DNA from: Phymatolithon calcareum
Taxonomy: Eukaryota; Rhodophyta; Florideophyceae; Hapalidiales
Assembly (NCBI GenBank): GCA_977006965.1
Contig: OZ345367.1
Location: 2,046,001-2,110,000 of the forward strand
Direction of reading: 5' to 3'
Length of the DNA stretch: 64,000 bases
Shown here: positions 40,330-52,529 of the stretch, in pieces
Layout of the letters: each line of letters opens with the position of its first letter
Position numbering within the stretch: position 1 is the first letter of the stretch
Made by a program: the position numbers and the translations under genes
Notes under the pieces: model-generated
The model's database searches: none
Told to the model about the DNA's origin: nothing
The model's input: the letters and a program-made list of their open reading frames with translations, nothing else

Positions 40330-42708
40330 CACTACTACTAAAATCGCTGTCTGTCCGTGTCTGGCGGTGTCTCTTTTCATCATTGGTTACATTTCTACAA
40401 GATAACGTTCAGCGGGGTGGATACGCGCTGAGGTGAGGGATCACTCAGAATCCCCAGTGTTTTTCTTTGTGGGAAATCTATTGGCTGTATGCAGTAACAA
40501 GATAAGGTTCAACAGGGTGGATTTGCACTGCGGTGAGGGATCACTCGAAAATTAATTTTTTGATGTGACATAAGGTCGGAAAGTACACGCGTACACATTT
40601 GTAGATCGGGAGTGAGAGAAGTGGCGTACCTGAGGCATGGGTCGCAAAGGGTAATAGGTGGGTGGAACAAGAGGAATACCAGAGGCGGAAAGGGTAAATG
40701 GGGACTTCCGTAAGGGCCGTATCAGAGGCAAGGGAAAACACAATGGGCGCAAGGGGAAAATGAGGTGTGGTACAAGGGCTGAAAAGGGAGTGATAAGAAG
40801 AGCGCAAAGATAAAATGGGGCTTGACAAGGAGAGCAGTAAGGGAGAAAGGGGTAAACAGAGGATGAGAATGAAGTCGAAAGAGGGATGAACGGCACAAGG
40901 GAGAGAAAGGTGTAAAAGGGGAGTAACGCAAAGGTGAAATGAGTGGGCTTAACGTTTGTGAGAGAAGTTCCAAGAAGGGCACAAGGGGAGAATGGAGAGT
41001 GACGCAAGGGCGCAAGAAGTAGAAGGATAGTGACACTATGGGCGTACTAAGGGAAATAGGAGCGACGAAAGGCTGCGCAAGTAGTAAATGTAGACAAATA
41101 GAGTAAAAGAGCAATGAAAAGAAGGGCACAAGGAGTACAAGAGGGGTTAAGACGAGGTCAAAAGGAGTAGAAGCCATGTTCCAAGAAGACCAAAGAGGAA
41201 AAGGGGGATGAGCAAAGAAGGCACAAGAGATACAATGTGAGTAACACCAGGGGAGGAAAGGTTAAAACGGAAGTGAAACGAAGTTCGTACAGATGGCAAT
41301 GGAATGGCCGAAGTGACGAAAGGAGTAAGAGCAGAATGACAAAAAGAGTGAATAAGAAAGTGGAGTGCAACAGGAGCGGACAGGGTAGCAACGAGAGCGG
41401 CGGTGCATACCATGCGAGTAATGAGAAGTGTGGTGGTTGAGAAGGCCAAGGAGCGAACTGCGGGGATATTTGAGCGCTGCACAAAGACACATGAAGCGGA
41501 GCAAGAACATGAGAGTGGCACGCTGGGTACGGCAGGACACAAGACTCACAAGATTGGCGAACAAGGGTTAGCGGAATGTAAGAATACAGAACACGGGGAT
41601 AGAGGGGCGATGGAGAAGGACGCTAAATTGGAGGCCTGGGTTTTTCGGATAAAGGATAGGAGCATGCTTCTTTTTTGGCTCAAGGGGCATAAGGAGTGAC
41701 AAGAAGAGCACAAGAGGTCAAAGAGAGAGTGGCATGGGAAGTGAAAGGGTAGAGCGAAGTGACAAATGGAACGGAGGGATGGAAAGGGTAATGTCACAAG
41801 AGGCGTACCAGTGGCCACAGCGTGACACAAAAGAAAAAAGCTGACTGTCACAAAGAGCGTCAAGTGAAGCAAGGGACGGGAACGACACAAGGGGGAGGGA
41901 GTCGTAAAATTGGAGTGAAACAAAAGACGCACCAGGCGTAAGGGAGTGACACAGGGGTGTAAGGAGTGGGCTCGAGGGATGTAGGGGAGGTTTAAGAAGG
42001 GTACAATAAGAAAATGGAGATGGACAAAACGGGGGCAAAGAGTAGAAGGGGACTGCTGCAAGGGGCGTAACAACGGAAAGAGAGCGGAACAAAGTTCCGC
42101 AAGGAGTAAATTGAGAGAAACGAAAAGACTTAAAGGGGAGTGACGACAAGGGCACAAGGGGTAGAAGCAATGTGCCAAGAAGGGCAAAACGGGAATAAGG
42201 GACGAGCACAAGTGATGAAATGGAATTGATGCAAAACGCGGAAGAGGTAAAGCGAGAGCGACACGAGGGGCGTATCGAGGGCAGCGGAGTGATGAAATTG
42301 TCGAAAGTAGTAAGCGGAGAGTGGCACAAAGGGTGAATAGGAAAAATACAGAGTGGCACAGGGCGGATGGAGGAGGAACGAGAGAGCCGATACACAGCAC
42401 GCGAGAAATTACAAGTGTGGCGGATCAGTAGGCGAAGAGTTAAATTTGGGGCTGGCGGAGTGCAGACAAGTGACGCATGGAGAGGAGCAAGGACACGAGC
42501 TGGAACTTTGGGCAGATCAGGACACGGGATTCATACGAGTAGCGGACAAGTGTTAGCGGAGGGTAAATATGCAAAACACGGAGACGGAAGAGGGACGGAG
42601 AAGGACACTAAATTGGAGAAAAAGATCTTTTGTTTAAGTTCTCCATACTTTACACTCTTCATTTTCTATCTTTTGCACAGCCGCACAGCGCCGCGAGGGA
42701 GCCACTTG
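40330..42708 (+). mobile_element. Helitron 1, non-autonomous
   Basis: The 5' end cactactactaaaatcgctg is typical of Helitron starts and nearly equals that of Helitron 2 at 42711; homology continues about 150 bp (tctcttttcat, tacaagata, tgagggatcactc, ttggctgtatgcag). Its first part contains that segment in two partial copies. The 3' end, cgagggagccacttg, matches the Helitron 2 3' end. Its interior is the purine-rich array described next and lacks Rep or helicase. Confidence 0.8.
40560..42640 (+). repeat. 2-kb purine-biased degenerate minisatellite
   Basis: The plus strand is strongly A/G-rich and repeats short phrases such as gtgacacaagggg, gcgcaaggggtaaaat and ggcgtacc with a loose period of about 30 bp. 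The minus-strand frames across the region (40541-42400) are long, Ser/Pro/Leu/Phe-rich and similar in all frames, so they arise from composition, not coding. Confidence 0.75.
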
Positions 42709-43567
42709 TCCACTACTAATAAAATCGCTGTCTGTGTGTGTGTGTGTCTGTCGGTGTCTCTTTTGATTCTCATTGATTACATTTTTACAAGATAAGGTTC
42801 AACAGGGTTTATATGCGCAGAGATGAGGGATCACTCGGTAATCCCCAGTTTTCTATTGGCTGTATGCAGTAACGTTTACATTTTTGTCATGTCACTATGT
42901 TTGTCTGTTACATAAAGTTACTGTATATGTCCGTTACAAGTTGTGTGCGCCCGTTACAAGTTTCGAGCTTGAGTACTGTATATAAGGGACTGAGAAATTT
43001 TTGCCGCGCGAGAAATATGTTCGCAGACATTTTGTTGCGGGTTGACAATTCGGCTGTTTGGGACCACCTGGTCCTCAGACCGGACCGTTCGAGGACTCTG
43101 GACTGTAATTGATTTTTTTAATTAATTTGCTTTTTAATTTAATTAGCTTTTTAACCCTCTCGTATTGCTACAATTGAGGTTTATTGGGACACAGTAAAAT
43201 AATTCTTTTGCGAGGCTCACGCGCATCAAAACACGTCATAGAGTATTTCCTGTCCTTCCCCATGTGTATGCGCTCGTACTGAACAGTTTTGGAGTGAGTT
43301 CGCGCAGGGTACGCGAAGCTACAAGCAAAGCCGCGATTTTCGTGTCCAATTATGCCTATTCGTTCAGATGATGTAGACAGTTAGCAGTTGCGCGTTCGGA
43401 TATTATTTCAAGGTGGATGTCTTCTTAAGCACAGTACCGGGACCCTTTTTTTCGTTTTCACAAAATCGGCTGAAAAAAAAGATACGGGCAGTTCTACATC
43501 GAGCAAAACATTCGAATTTGGCCCCTAAACTGAGCTTTTCGGCCTGCGTGTCCTTTGCGCTTCATCT

Positions 43568-44057
43568 GTGTACCTAATGAGCTACGATCTGACTATACGT
43601 CATTGCGGCCCGGATGGGAAATGTGTTTTCATGATGAGAGGAGCTTTGGCAGACCACGAGAGAGCCATGTATGTTCTTAGTGTCTTCAAAACAGCATTCA
43701 CGATCGGTCGCCATGCAGACAGGAATGTATATTATGAAGGCAGTCGCAGATGGAGGAGTGGGAGGATCAAATGAGGACTTTGTTTTGCTCTTGACACTTC
43801 TCAACCCAGAAAAACTAGAGTCATATTATGGAGCAGAGGAATACGTATCGCAGAAGGTGGTCTGGAGAGAGAGCTCCATGAATTCGACTGGAAGCTACAG
43901 TTCTGATGTGTACCGCTATCATTGGCGGTACATACTAGCTCGTCGCATGGGTTATTCTCGCCGTGTAGATGAACGATCGCGCAACGGGATATCACCGGAG
44001 ATCAATAGTGCTCTACGAGCGTACAACTGGCAAGATTCCAACTTCCATGAGTCTTAG
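43568..44057 (+). other. Plus-strand ORFs inside the TTAA piggyBac, unidentified
   Basis: Two overlapping frames, 43568-43774 (SYDLTIRHCGPDGKCVFMM) and 43671-44057 (GSNEDFVLLLTLLNPEKLES, YRYHWRYILARRMGYSRR), look protein-like and might be one gene with a frameshift near 43740. No family is recognised. It runs opposite to the transposase, so it may be cargo or chance. Confidence 0.3.
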
Positions 44058-44136
44058 ATAGTGGCCAATGCGATACTGCGCACCCTTGACAAATCAGAGT
44101 TAGAAACAATTCTATAGTCTGGGTCATTATTGGTGT

Positions 44137-45744
44137 CTAATGCCTTTCCTCCGCGGCATGTAGGCTATAGCAGCTTCCCAAATCCCCGAAACATAAAGGT
44201 ATCCTACAATCAAGGCATGCGTACCGTGTTCTGCGTCTGCATTCAGGAAATGAACAATAAGGCCGCACGGGTAATCCATCAGCGTCATCAACCTTGGCAA
44301 GCTGATGAACGCCCTGCATTTCGATGTGCCTATTTTTTTCGTTTCGCACAGGCGGCCTTTTGGGCGACAGTGAACCGGCTCTCGGATATAGCTTGAGGTC
44401 ACAAAGTGATGCCACAACTTTCTCCCGAAAATCAAGAAGTGTAGGCTTCTCAGCTTTGTGGAACGGTAGTGCAATAGAGCAGTTCATGATAATTTGCTCC
44501 AAGAGAAATGTGAAAATTGCATTTGTCCACTTCTGATTGCGCCTCTTGTAATGATAGTACGAGCGAAGCTGATCTGCGAGATCAACTCCGCCCATGCACT
44601 CATTGTAGTACAGACAAACGCGAGGAAGTCTCCGAATTCTTTGCCCTTGATCATTATTAGAAACGTTTTGCTGAGACCTTTCCTTTCCGCTTAGCCTTCG
44701 CGAAACTAAAACAACTTCATTGAGATGGTCATGAGCAGTGGTTATGAAATGCACTGGCTTCTTGTCCATCCATCCCAATATTCCAATGGGTCCTTGCCGT
44801 ATCTTTCCGACGATCATAGCACCTTTTTCGGCACGCTTATCCAGCCGAAGCAGTTTTGGAACTCGATTGACCCTCATTGTTCCAACGAGACGATTGTCTC
44901 TGAGGAGCAGAATTCGTGCTAGATCCAGGCTCGTGAAGTAGTTGTCCATCGTCACTGTCCTTCCTGCTCCCAGCAACGGAATATCTGGGCATCAGGAATC
45001 TTGACTAGACCAGAAAAAACAGAATGCCGATGTACGCCCTCAGCTCCTTTGCGCTAATTTCCTGAAACGACCTCCGATAGCATTTTGGGAGCCTGGAGCT
45101 TGGCACACCGTTTTCAATGGCATTGAGGCGCCTTTGTTCAGCATCAAGACGTAGGCGAACGTTCTTGATCTGAACGTATCTGTTCGAAGCGCGGCGAATC
45201 CTCGCAAGAATATCCTCTGTAAAGACCATTTCAAAAATGTCAATGGGGTGCAGTTTTCTTCGGGAGGAAAACTGCTCAGCGATGATGCTTCCTTCCTTAG
45301 GGCCGATATAGTTCGCGGGTGGTATCCTTATGCCGGTCATTTCCTCCCCAATGATTACAAGTGCTGAGTGCAATGTCAAAATCTCATCTCTGTGTTCCTC
45401 TGAGTCTGTAGTCTCTTCATCCTCTTCTCCCTGTTCGAGTACGATATCCTCCGTTCCACTCTCGTCATCAGAGTCACTGGCTTCTGGCGAAGGACTCCGA
45501 GTAACCAAAGCCATATTTGAATCTGGTTCATGTCCTTCTATTTGTTGGGTGCTGATACCTCGAGTCTGCTCATGGTCTCCACTGTCTCTGGAGACGAAGG
45601 ATTTCGAGTAACCAAAGTTACATTTGAATCTGGTAATGATGGTTGATGTCCTTCCATGGGCTGGTTACTGACACCCCGAGTTTGCTCATGGTCTGCACTG
45701 TCTGGTGTGTCTGGAGACTTTCTTTTTCGGCCACGCTTCTTCAA
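44137..45744 (-). pseudogene. piggyBac transposase, catalytic core partly deleted
   Basis: The N-terminal part has a nuclear-localisation-like KKRGRKRKSP, a Ser/Asp/Glu-rich segment, then FSSRRKLHPIDIFEMVFTED and ELRAYIGILFFLV (45514-45005). The C-terminal part (from about 44970) has the second Asp region TVTMDNYFTSLDLA, the piggyBac signature YNECMGGVDLADQLRSYYHYKRR, and a C-terminal CSFPECRRRTRYACLDC finger. The stretch between, which normally holds the first Asp (VDE motif) and about 130 residues, is missing, with the deletion joint near 44990. The product could not catalyse transposition. Confidence 0.9.
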
Positions 45745-46432
45745 CTCTCTGAGAGCGAATTGTTTAGTTCATAATGAGCAAACATCTTCTTCTAAAGCTG
45801 TCCCGTCCGCAGAAAATTGTGTTTCTGCCCACCGTTTTAGACGGTCTTTCTTGCAGGAAAGACGTCCCGCTTTAGGGAGTCTCAAGGATCTCAAGCAATC
45901 CTCCAATGCTTTTCCAGGCCACATCCGGTCTTTCCGTTTAGAGCCTGGTGGATCCGAAAATGATGTTGATGAAGATATAGAGATGGAACCCGTTCCAACC
46001 TGCACAACGAAGGAGCGCGGGGGCTCTTCAGAGCCATCCATCTTTGTGCTTCCCTTGCAGCGGACGTCCAATCCGAGAACTTGATTATGTCAAAATGTAT
46101 GCGCTCTCTGTGATTCTGATGGTAAAGCTTCTGAACTGCTTCCTTCCTGTGTACGTCACTCTCTACAGTATAGATCCAACAAAACTTTTTCATGCTCTGA
46201 AAAACTGCACACATAACATTCCTAAGACCCTAATGGTACGACGAACGTAGATTAAAATGGTGCTGGGGCTCAGTAACAGCGATCAATACCCCGAAAGGTG
46301 GATTTTAAGACCCGAAATGGACTATCATTGAATTATTTTAACAATAATATCTTCAAAAAGTATCCAAAAAATAAGAATGACCCAAACAGGACAGATTTGT
46401 CCAGAAATGGATGTGCAGTACGAGAGGGTTAA

Positions 46433-47426
46433 TTATTATAATAATAATTACAATTCAGGGGACCAGTGGGGTGCAGAGATTGGCACTGCTATACCCCCCA
46501 TTGAGTTGTCGTATCCGGCTGCCTGACGTGCCCGTAAGGATCCGCGAGCGGGCACGTGAGGATCTGTCGGAGCCCGATTCGCTGTCCCGCCTCTGCAAGA
46601 GTGCGCTTAAGGGCTCTCTCTCGTGCAGAGTGACCTTGTCTAAAGCAGGACCTTGCAGGTGCTTCTTTGGACGCTCTGTTTGGTGGGTGCGTGTCAGCAA
46701 AGGGTAGCAGGGCCGCGCTCAGTGCTGTTTGACTAGCAGGGGAGGTAACCGTAGCTAACGGTTGGAAGACGCGCGTGAGAAGCAGACGGCGGAAACTCGG
46801 AGGTACCAAGCGGGATACAAATCAGTTTTCGGGGACGGAACCGAGGGAACGCGCACTGCAGGTCGTAGGTGCCTCAAGACCTCTACTTTTTTAAATCCAC
46901 GGGAACACCTCTCACATCCAAAAGGTTGAAAAAAACAGGCCAAGTCCGCCTGTTAAGCTACCGTGCGTTTTTACGTCGCACAGCTCGAACTGTGTTCGAG
47001 GACACGGTGAACGACAAAGTTAGGGCAAAGGGTTTTTACTGAAGAAGATCCGTTGCCGCAAGACGGTTGGTTGATATTTGGGGAGAAGCCTGGCCGATAC
47101 AGAATTTTATAATTCTGTTGGTCGCCTAGGGGACCCTCAGCTAGAGCCATCGACTTGCGTGCAGCGAAGCAGATATCTTATAGCGTGAAGTCTGTAGGAG
47201 ATTCGACTATCGGTCGGCGCCAGAAGGGATCCTGAACAGATATCTGAAGAAGAAGAAGGATGTCACGTGCTCAGGACGAGAGCGTGAGAGAAGCTCGGGA
47301 TACTTAGCAGCGCTCTCAGAACGAGGAGCGAAGGAGGAGGAACGAGAACGCGCACGAGCTCGGAGAGAAGCTGAGACTGCGTAACAGAGAACGCTACGTC
47401 TTTCTGCAGCTGCTGAGGCGAGGCGA
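46433..47426. other. Helitron 2 interior upstream of Rep, no gene seen
   Basis: About 1 kb between the piggyBac and the Rep gene. Short frames have no recognisable motif. It probably contains the promoter and leader of the Rep/helicase gene. Confidence 0.4.
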
Positions 47427-50400
47427 GTGTCACGTGCTCGACAGAGTGCTGAACAAGCTCGAGCTCGTCTGGAATCCAATAGGGAGGCTATGCAAGTTTC
47501 ACGTGCTCAAGAGACTGCTGAAGAATCTCGAGCTCAGCTGGAATCTAATAGGGAAGCTATGCAAGTTTCACGTGCTCAAGACGCCGCTGAAGAAGCTCGA
47601 GCTCGCAGAAAAGCAGATAGAGAAGCAACTCAGCTCGCATGAAGCGTCGTTCAAGAAACATTACGTACGGCGGACTTCGGAGAGATGAATGTCGAGTGCA
47701 AGAATTGTCTCGCACTCTATTTTATGGCAGAGCGAAACGTCGGCAGCTCAATGTCTAATCCAGTGTTCTCCAATTGCTGCCAGGGAGGCCATATCACCAC
47801 GGAGAATATTTCGTCACTGAAAGATCCTCCACAGCCTTTGAAAAAGCTGTTGACTGAGAACACTACTGAAGCGAAAACGTTTCGTAGGAACATTGTGCGC
47901 TACAACAATGCTCTATGCATGGCCTCCGTCCACGCTAAATGGGTATCCAGGGGTGAAGGACAGTCTGGATTCAACCAGACGATGACACTGCAAGGCAGCT
48001 TCCACCATTTTCTTCGTGGTCTACGGCCTGCTCCTGGCAGAGATCCTGCGTTTCTTTCCGTATACTTTTACGATACAGACTTCGACGTGCAGTCTGAGCT
48101 TCGATCTCGGAATGTTGCTAGAGTCAATCCATCTCTCATGACAAGGCTTTCGAACATGTTGCAGCAGCACAATCTGTACGTTCAAAGCTTTATGTGCCTC
48201 CGTGATTGGATCAGCGAAGACGCACCGACCGCTCAGTACCGCATAGTCATCCATGCGGACAAGAGACCTTCTAATGAGCATTTGCGTCGATTCAATGGGC
48301 CCTCTTGCTCTGAGATCGCTGCATTGATACCTGGAAACGAGGACGGAATGGTTGGCAGGCGTGGTATAGTTGTACAAAAGCGTGTGTCTCTCAACTCCAA
48401 TGGGAACGAAGTTTTGGACATAGTCAATGTGACTCACAGGTTCTATGATCCTTTGAGTTACGTCATGCTCTTTCCCGACGGTAGAGATGGACGGAATCTA
48501 GAAATGAAGTACACACACGGAGACAAACAGAAAAAGCTCACATGTCTGATGTTCTACAGGTGGCATATGTTTCAAAGAAAAGGTGAGTTTAGTACTGTGC
48601 TTGCAGGGTGCCGGCTCTTTCAGCAGTACTTGGTTGACCAATACTGTAAGTTAGATGCAGAGAGGTTGTCTTTCTTGCTTCACAATCAGAATAAGCTTCG
48701 AGTGGAGAACTATACAAGGCTCCGAGAGCTTCTTGGAGACGCTGGAGGTCCATTTGATGAGTCTGAAGCTGTTAGATCTGGACGGTTGATTGCACTTCCA
48801 TCGACATATGTCGGAGGTGAATGTTACATGCGCCAGAAGATGCACGATATCATTGCAACTTCGAACAAGCTCAGTCACCCGGACATATTCTTGACTATGA
48901 CTTGCAACACAAACTGGCCCGAGATTCTGCGATGTCTACTGCCGGGCCAGTCTCCACAAGACAGGCCAGATCTTTGTGCTAGAGTGTTCAAATTGAAACT
49001 CAAAGCATTGATGGAAACAGTTCTCATACAAGAGATATTCGGGAAGGTTGTTGCTCATCTACGGGTCATCAGGTTCCAGAAGAGAGGCTTGCCGTATGCG
49101 CACTGCATCTTCATATTGCACGAGGTATCTAAGAATACTCTTCGGAATCCTGCAGCAGTGGACGAAATCATATCTGCAGAGCTTCCTTCTGCAGACTATC
49201 CGCAACTTCGAGAGCTAGTGCTCAAGCACATGATCCACAACCCGTGTGGGTCACATAATCCCGGATCAGTCTGCATGGGAGATAATGGGTGCAAAAAGAA
49301 ATTTCGAAGTCGTTCCGATCGGAGACTCAGCAATCTGAGAGCGAGCACTACATATCGCATCGGAGGAGGAGTCCTGAGGAAGGTAGTGAGAGAGCTGCTC
49401 GGCCTGTACTCGGGAATCCTGAACAGGAGGTGGACAATTCTTGGGTGGTTGCACACAATCGGCAGCTGTTAAGAATGTTTAACTGCCATATCAATGTTGA
49501 GCTCTGCGTTTCCCGTGTGGGCGGCATTAAGTATCTGTTCAAGTACATTTGCAAGGGAAGTGACCGAATCACTATGCAAATAGTCGAGGAAACAGGTTCA
49601 CTCAATGAGATAGATATGTTCCGAGATGCTCGATATGTGTCTGCATCAGAGGCAGCTTGGAGAACTCTTGGATTTGACATCGTGGACAACAAGCCGCCAG
49701 TTTTCCGCCTTGAATTCCACACAGAAGGCCACCATACTGTTTACTTTAGAGAGGGGGAGGAACAGGCTGCGTCTTTTAGAAAACCAAGAACAAAACTGAC
49801 AGAGTGGTTCAAATCAACCGCTAAGTACCCCAGTGCTCAGCATCTGCGTTATGATGAATATCCACGTTTCTTCACCTGGAGCAGCGCCGACAAAGTGTGG
49901 AAGCCACGAGCCAAGTTTCATATAAGACACGGAGCTGAGTCGTCTTCATCTTCACCGCAGTACAGCTTCACAGGATTGGGAGAAGAGATCGTCGGTCGTC
50001 TCTACACTGCAAGTCCTCGTGAAGGAGAGCGCTACTACCTCCGCCTGCTTCTTTTCCATGTTACCGGCGCAAAATCGTTTTCAGATATGCGAACGGTTAA
50101 TGTCGAGGAATGTAATTCTTTTCGAGAAGCCTGCATTCGTCGAGGATTACTGGCAGACGACGCTGAGTGGAAAAGAGCTTTGAGGGAAGCATTTTCTTCC
50201 CAATTTGTTCCGCTTTCGCACGTTCTTGCAACCATTCTTGCGTATTGTGAGCCCTCTGGTCCGCTGTCGCTTTGGGAAGATCACAAGAGCTTATTTGTGT
50301 CAGATATTCGGGCACGTCATAGGGGGCACCTGACGTCATTATGAGTCGAAGACGTCGCGCTGTCTTATGTTCTTCTTGAAGTTCAAGAGTCTTTTTTGTC

Positions 50401-50443
50401 CATCGGAAACTTTAGTTTGGAATTGTTTCAGCTACCGTAACCT
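47427..50443 (+). pseudogene. Helitron Rep (HUH nuclease) portion of RepHel, broken
   Basis: The N-terminus has tandem 25-residue repeats (ARLESNREAMQVSRAQ), as in many Helitron proteins, then a TGA at 47640-47642 before the main frame continues at 47685. The Helitron-like N domain follows, with YDPLSYVMLFPDG. The Rep core shows HPDIFLTMTCNTNWPEI and KRGLPYAHCIFILHE, corresponding to the HUH-type nuclease region, though the usual HxH is PYAHC here. Near 49295 the frame shifts into 49289-50344, which keeps HRRRSPEEGSE, VDNSWVVAHNRQLL, CHINVE and YLFKYICKGSDR. TGA at 50342-50344 and TAA near 50441 follow. Rolling-circle transposition function is lost. Confidence 0.9.
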
Positions 50444-50461
50444 CAAGAAGACCTTCCTGCT

Positions 50462-51991
50462 TTGATGATGGAGTCTGAGGAAGTAGAATCAGATCCCGTT
50501 CGCCTGCAAAGAGCAGTGGATGAGGCACTGCCACTTTTAAATTCAGCCCAGAAAACTGTCTTCGATGCTGTTGTCGCCTGTGTTCTTCCAGGAGTTTCAT
50601 CAGCAAATCTTGGCGCACCTGTTTCTCACGATGGTGTAGCAAGCAATGGAAAATCCCGTGTATTTTTCTTGGATGCTCCAGGTGGAACCGGCAAGACGTT
50701 TGTGACACGAGCCATTCATGACTTTCTCCAACTTCGAGAGAAGAGGGTCATTGCAGTTGCAAGCTCTGCAGTTGCAGCGGTACTTTTGGATGGAGGAAGA
50801 ACTGCTTATTCAACCTTCAAGATACCAATTCCTTGCACAGCAGAGAGCACGTGTAACATTTCTGCTACGTCGCAACTAGCGCATGTCCTGAGGGCTACTG
50901 ATTTAATCATTTGGGATGAGATCGTAATGTGTCACAGGTACTGTGTTGAAGCTGTGGACCGCTCTCTGAGGGACATAATGAGATCTAGATTTCCATTTGG
51001 GGGGAAATGCGTGCTATTCTCTGGTGACTTCAGACAGATTCTTCCTGTCATTCAAGGTGGATCGAAAGCTCATATCGTGCATGCATGCGTGAAGTCTTCA
51101 GCTCTCTACGCACAATTATGTAGGCTTCGATTGACGAAGAACATGCGTCTGGAATCTCTCCGAAACGATCCTCATGCAGATGAGTCAGCGTTGCAGTTCC
51201 CAGACTATTTTCTACGACTTGGAGAGGGACGTCTTCAAGTCACAGAAGGAGATTTGGTAGATCTTCCTGATTCTGTTCAGAAGGTTGCATCGATAAAAGA
51301 TCTCTGTAGTGAGGTCTTTGACGGTATCGATTCGCACTACTCGGATGTGAACTGGCTTACATCCAGGGCAATTCTTTCTACTAAGAACGCCAGGCTTAGA
51401 GAAATAAATGAAATTGTCGGTTCAAGAATTCCAGGGAGCTTCAAGACGTTTCTTAGTGCGGATACTGTTGATGACGCAGAACAGAACGCATTGAGATACC
51501 CTATTGAGCTCTTGAATACTCTCACAGCTGGCTCTGCACTTCCTGACCACTGTATTAAGCTCAAAAAGGGATTTATGGTCATGCTTCTTCGCAGCATGTG
51601 TTCAAGAAAAGGTCATGTTAACGGTGCAAGGTATATTGTGTAGCACATGTCTACCAACCTTCTCCACTTGAGAATAGCTGTAGGCTCTCATGCTGGAAAC
51701 CGGCTCACATTGCCGAGAGTTCCATGTGGTCCAGGGGACGATACCTTCCCAGTGCCCGGGTTCAAGAGAACGCAGTTTCCTATACGGGTCTGCTTTGGGA
51801 TGACTATCAATAAGGCACAGGGCCAGTCATTTGGAGGAAAGCTTGGACTTGACTTATCTGATAACTGTTTTGCGCACGGTCAGCTGTACGTCGGTGAGTC
51901 TCGAGTAACCGATCCAATAAAATTGACGGTGTGCACGACAAGCACAAATAACATGACTCGAAATGTAGTTTACCGAGATGCCCTTTCGTAG
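50462..51991 (+). pseudogene. Helitron Pif1-type helicase portion of RepHel
   Basis: In the same frame as the Rep C-terminal part. The Walker A motif is APGGTGKTFVTRAI, followed by VASSAVAAVLLDGGRTAYSTFKIP, Walker B LIIWDEIVMCHR, FSGDFRQILPVI and LRLTKNMRL; the C-terminal GMTINKAQGQSFGGKLGLDLS and QLYVGESRV are the usual Pif1/Helitron motifs. A TAG at 51641-51643 separates the last 115 residues. Helicase motifs themselves are intact. Confidence 0.92.
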
Positions 51992-52529
51992 AAATGTTAG
52001 TTTTAAATAAATGTTATATTTGTGAATCGGTTTCTTTGATAAGTAGTGTGTAGAATTTAGTAAATATTTAGACTATTATATGCATATAAATACGTAGCTT
52101 TATTTAATGGAAACATGGACCTAATATCTCAGCACTATGTATAAAACTCTTATTAATTAAAATAATATCTCAAAATAAGCAGACGTCATCGGTGCGAAGC
52201 GTCGAAACGGAGCCACTTGTCGCTAGACTAATATTACGTTGAGTGTTAGTCGGCGTCTGCGATAAATCCGTTGGTTCCTCTTTGAAGAGTCGTTCACGAT
52301 ACTGTGTTGTCAGTGTCGGAGGATAGATCGCAAGAAGCCGTTATAGAGCTCCTAGGTAGATGGTGATATTGTCGTTCATTACACCCCTGCAACATTGCGT
52401 GTCTACAGGTGCCAGCAAGTCTATTACATGATGAGAACACGAGGATTAATTCCATGCCTTGTCAGACCCTGCAGTTGTTTTGAACAGCTAGAGTAGTCAT
52501 CATGCCACCTGTGGCTTACTTTTCCATCT

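Larger units (their letters stand above)
43155..46428 (-). mobile_element. TTAA-type piggyBac element, internally deleted
   Basis: Inverted ends ccctctcgtattgc (left) and, complemented, ccctctcgtactgc (right), each flanked by TTAA (43151-43154 and 46429-46432), exactly the canonical piggyBac target duplication. Size 3,274 bp. The transposase on the minus strand is missing its first catalytic Asp region. TTAA at this element contrasts with the CTAG flanks of the other piggyBac-family elements in the window. Confidence 0.92.
42709..52214 (+). mobile_element. Helitron 2 with Rep/helicase gene, hosting a piggyBac
   Basis: The 5' end is tccactactaataaaatcgc and the 3' end is ggagccacttgtcgctag (CTRR-type), with the interrupted gypsy 2 LTR resuming at actaatattacg. 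It contains a decayed RepHel gene (47427-51991) and a TTAA-flanked piggyBac element at 43155-46428. It abuts Helitron 1, giving a head-to-tail pair inserted at one LTR site. Confidence 0.85.
34636..52407 (-). mobile_element. Ty3/gypsy retrotransposon 2, split by Helitrons
   Basis: The LTR at 34636-34981 (tgtaatcactgggag ... gtctaca) matches two separated pieces: 40169-40329 and about 52215-52407. The break is filled by two Helitrons. Coding modules on the minus strand from 40079 down to 35342 are gag, protease, RT, RNase H, and integrase, i.e. Ty3/gypsy order, so the split LTR is the 5' LTR. Flanking bases are cggtt and ggtgc, so the target duplication is not clear. The element also carries a 733-bp insertion and a possible solo LTR. 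Confidence 0.88.

Noticed and set aside
40541-42400. Ser/Leu/Phe-rich long frames on the minus strand
   Set aside because: All minus-strand frames look alike because the plus strand is purine-rich; no protein family or start context.
12871-51643. Stop-codon reassignment or programmed readthrough, since many genes have single in-frame stops
   Set aside because: All three stop codons occur and only in transposon-borne or duplicated genes that also carry frameshifts; host genes use ordinary stops.
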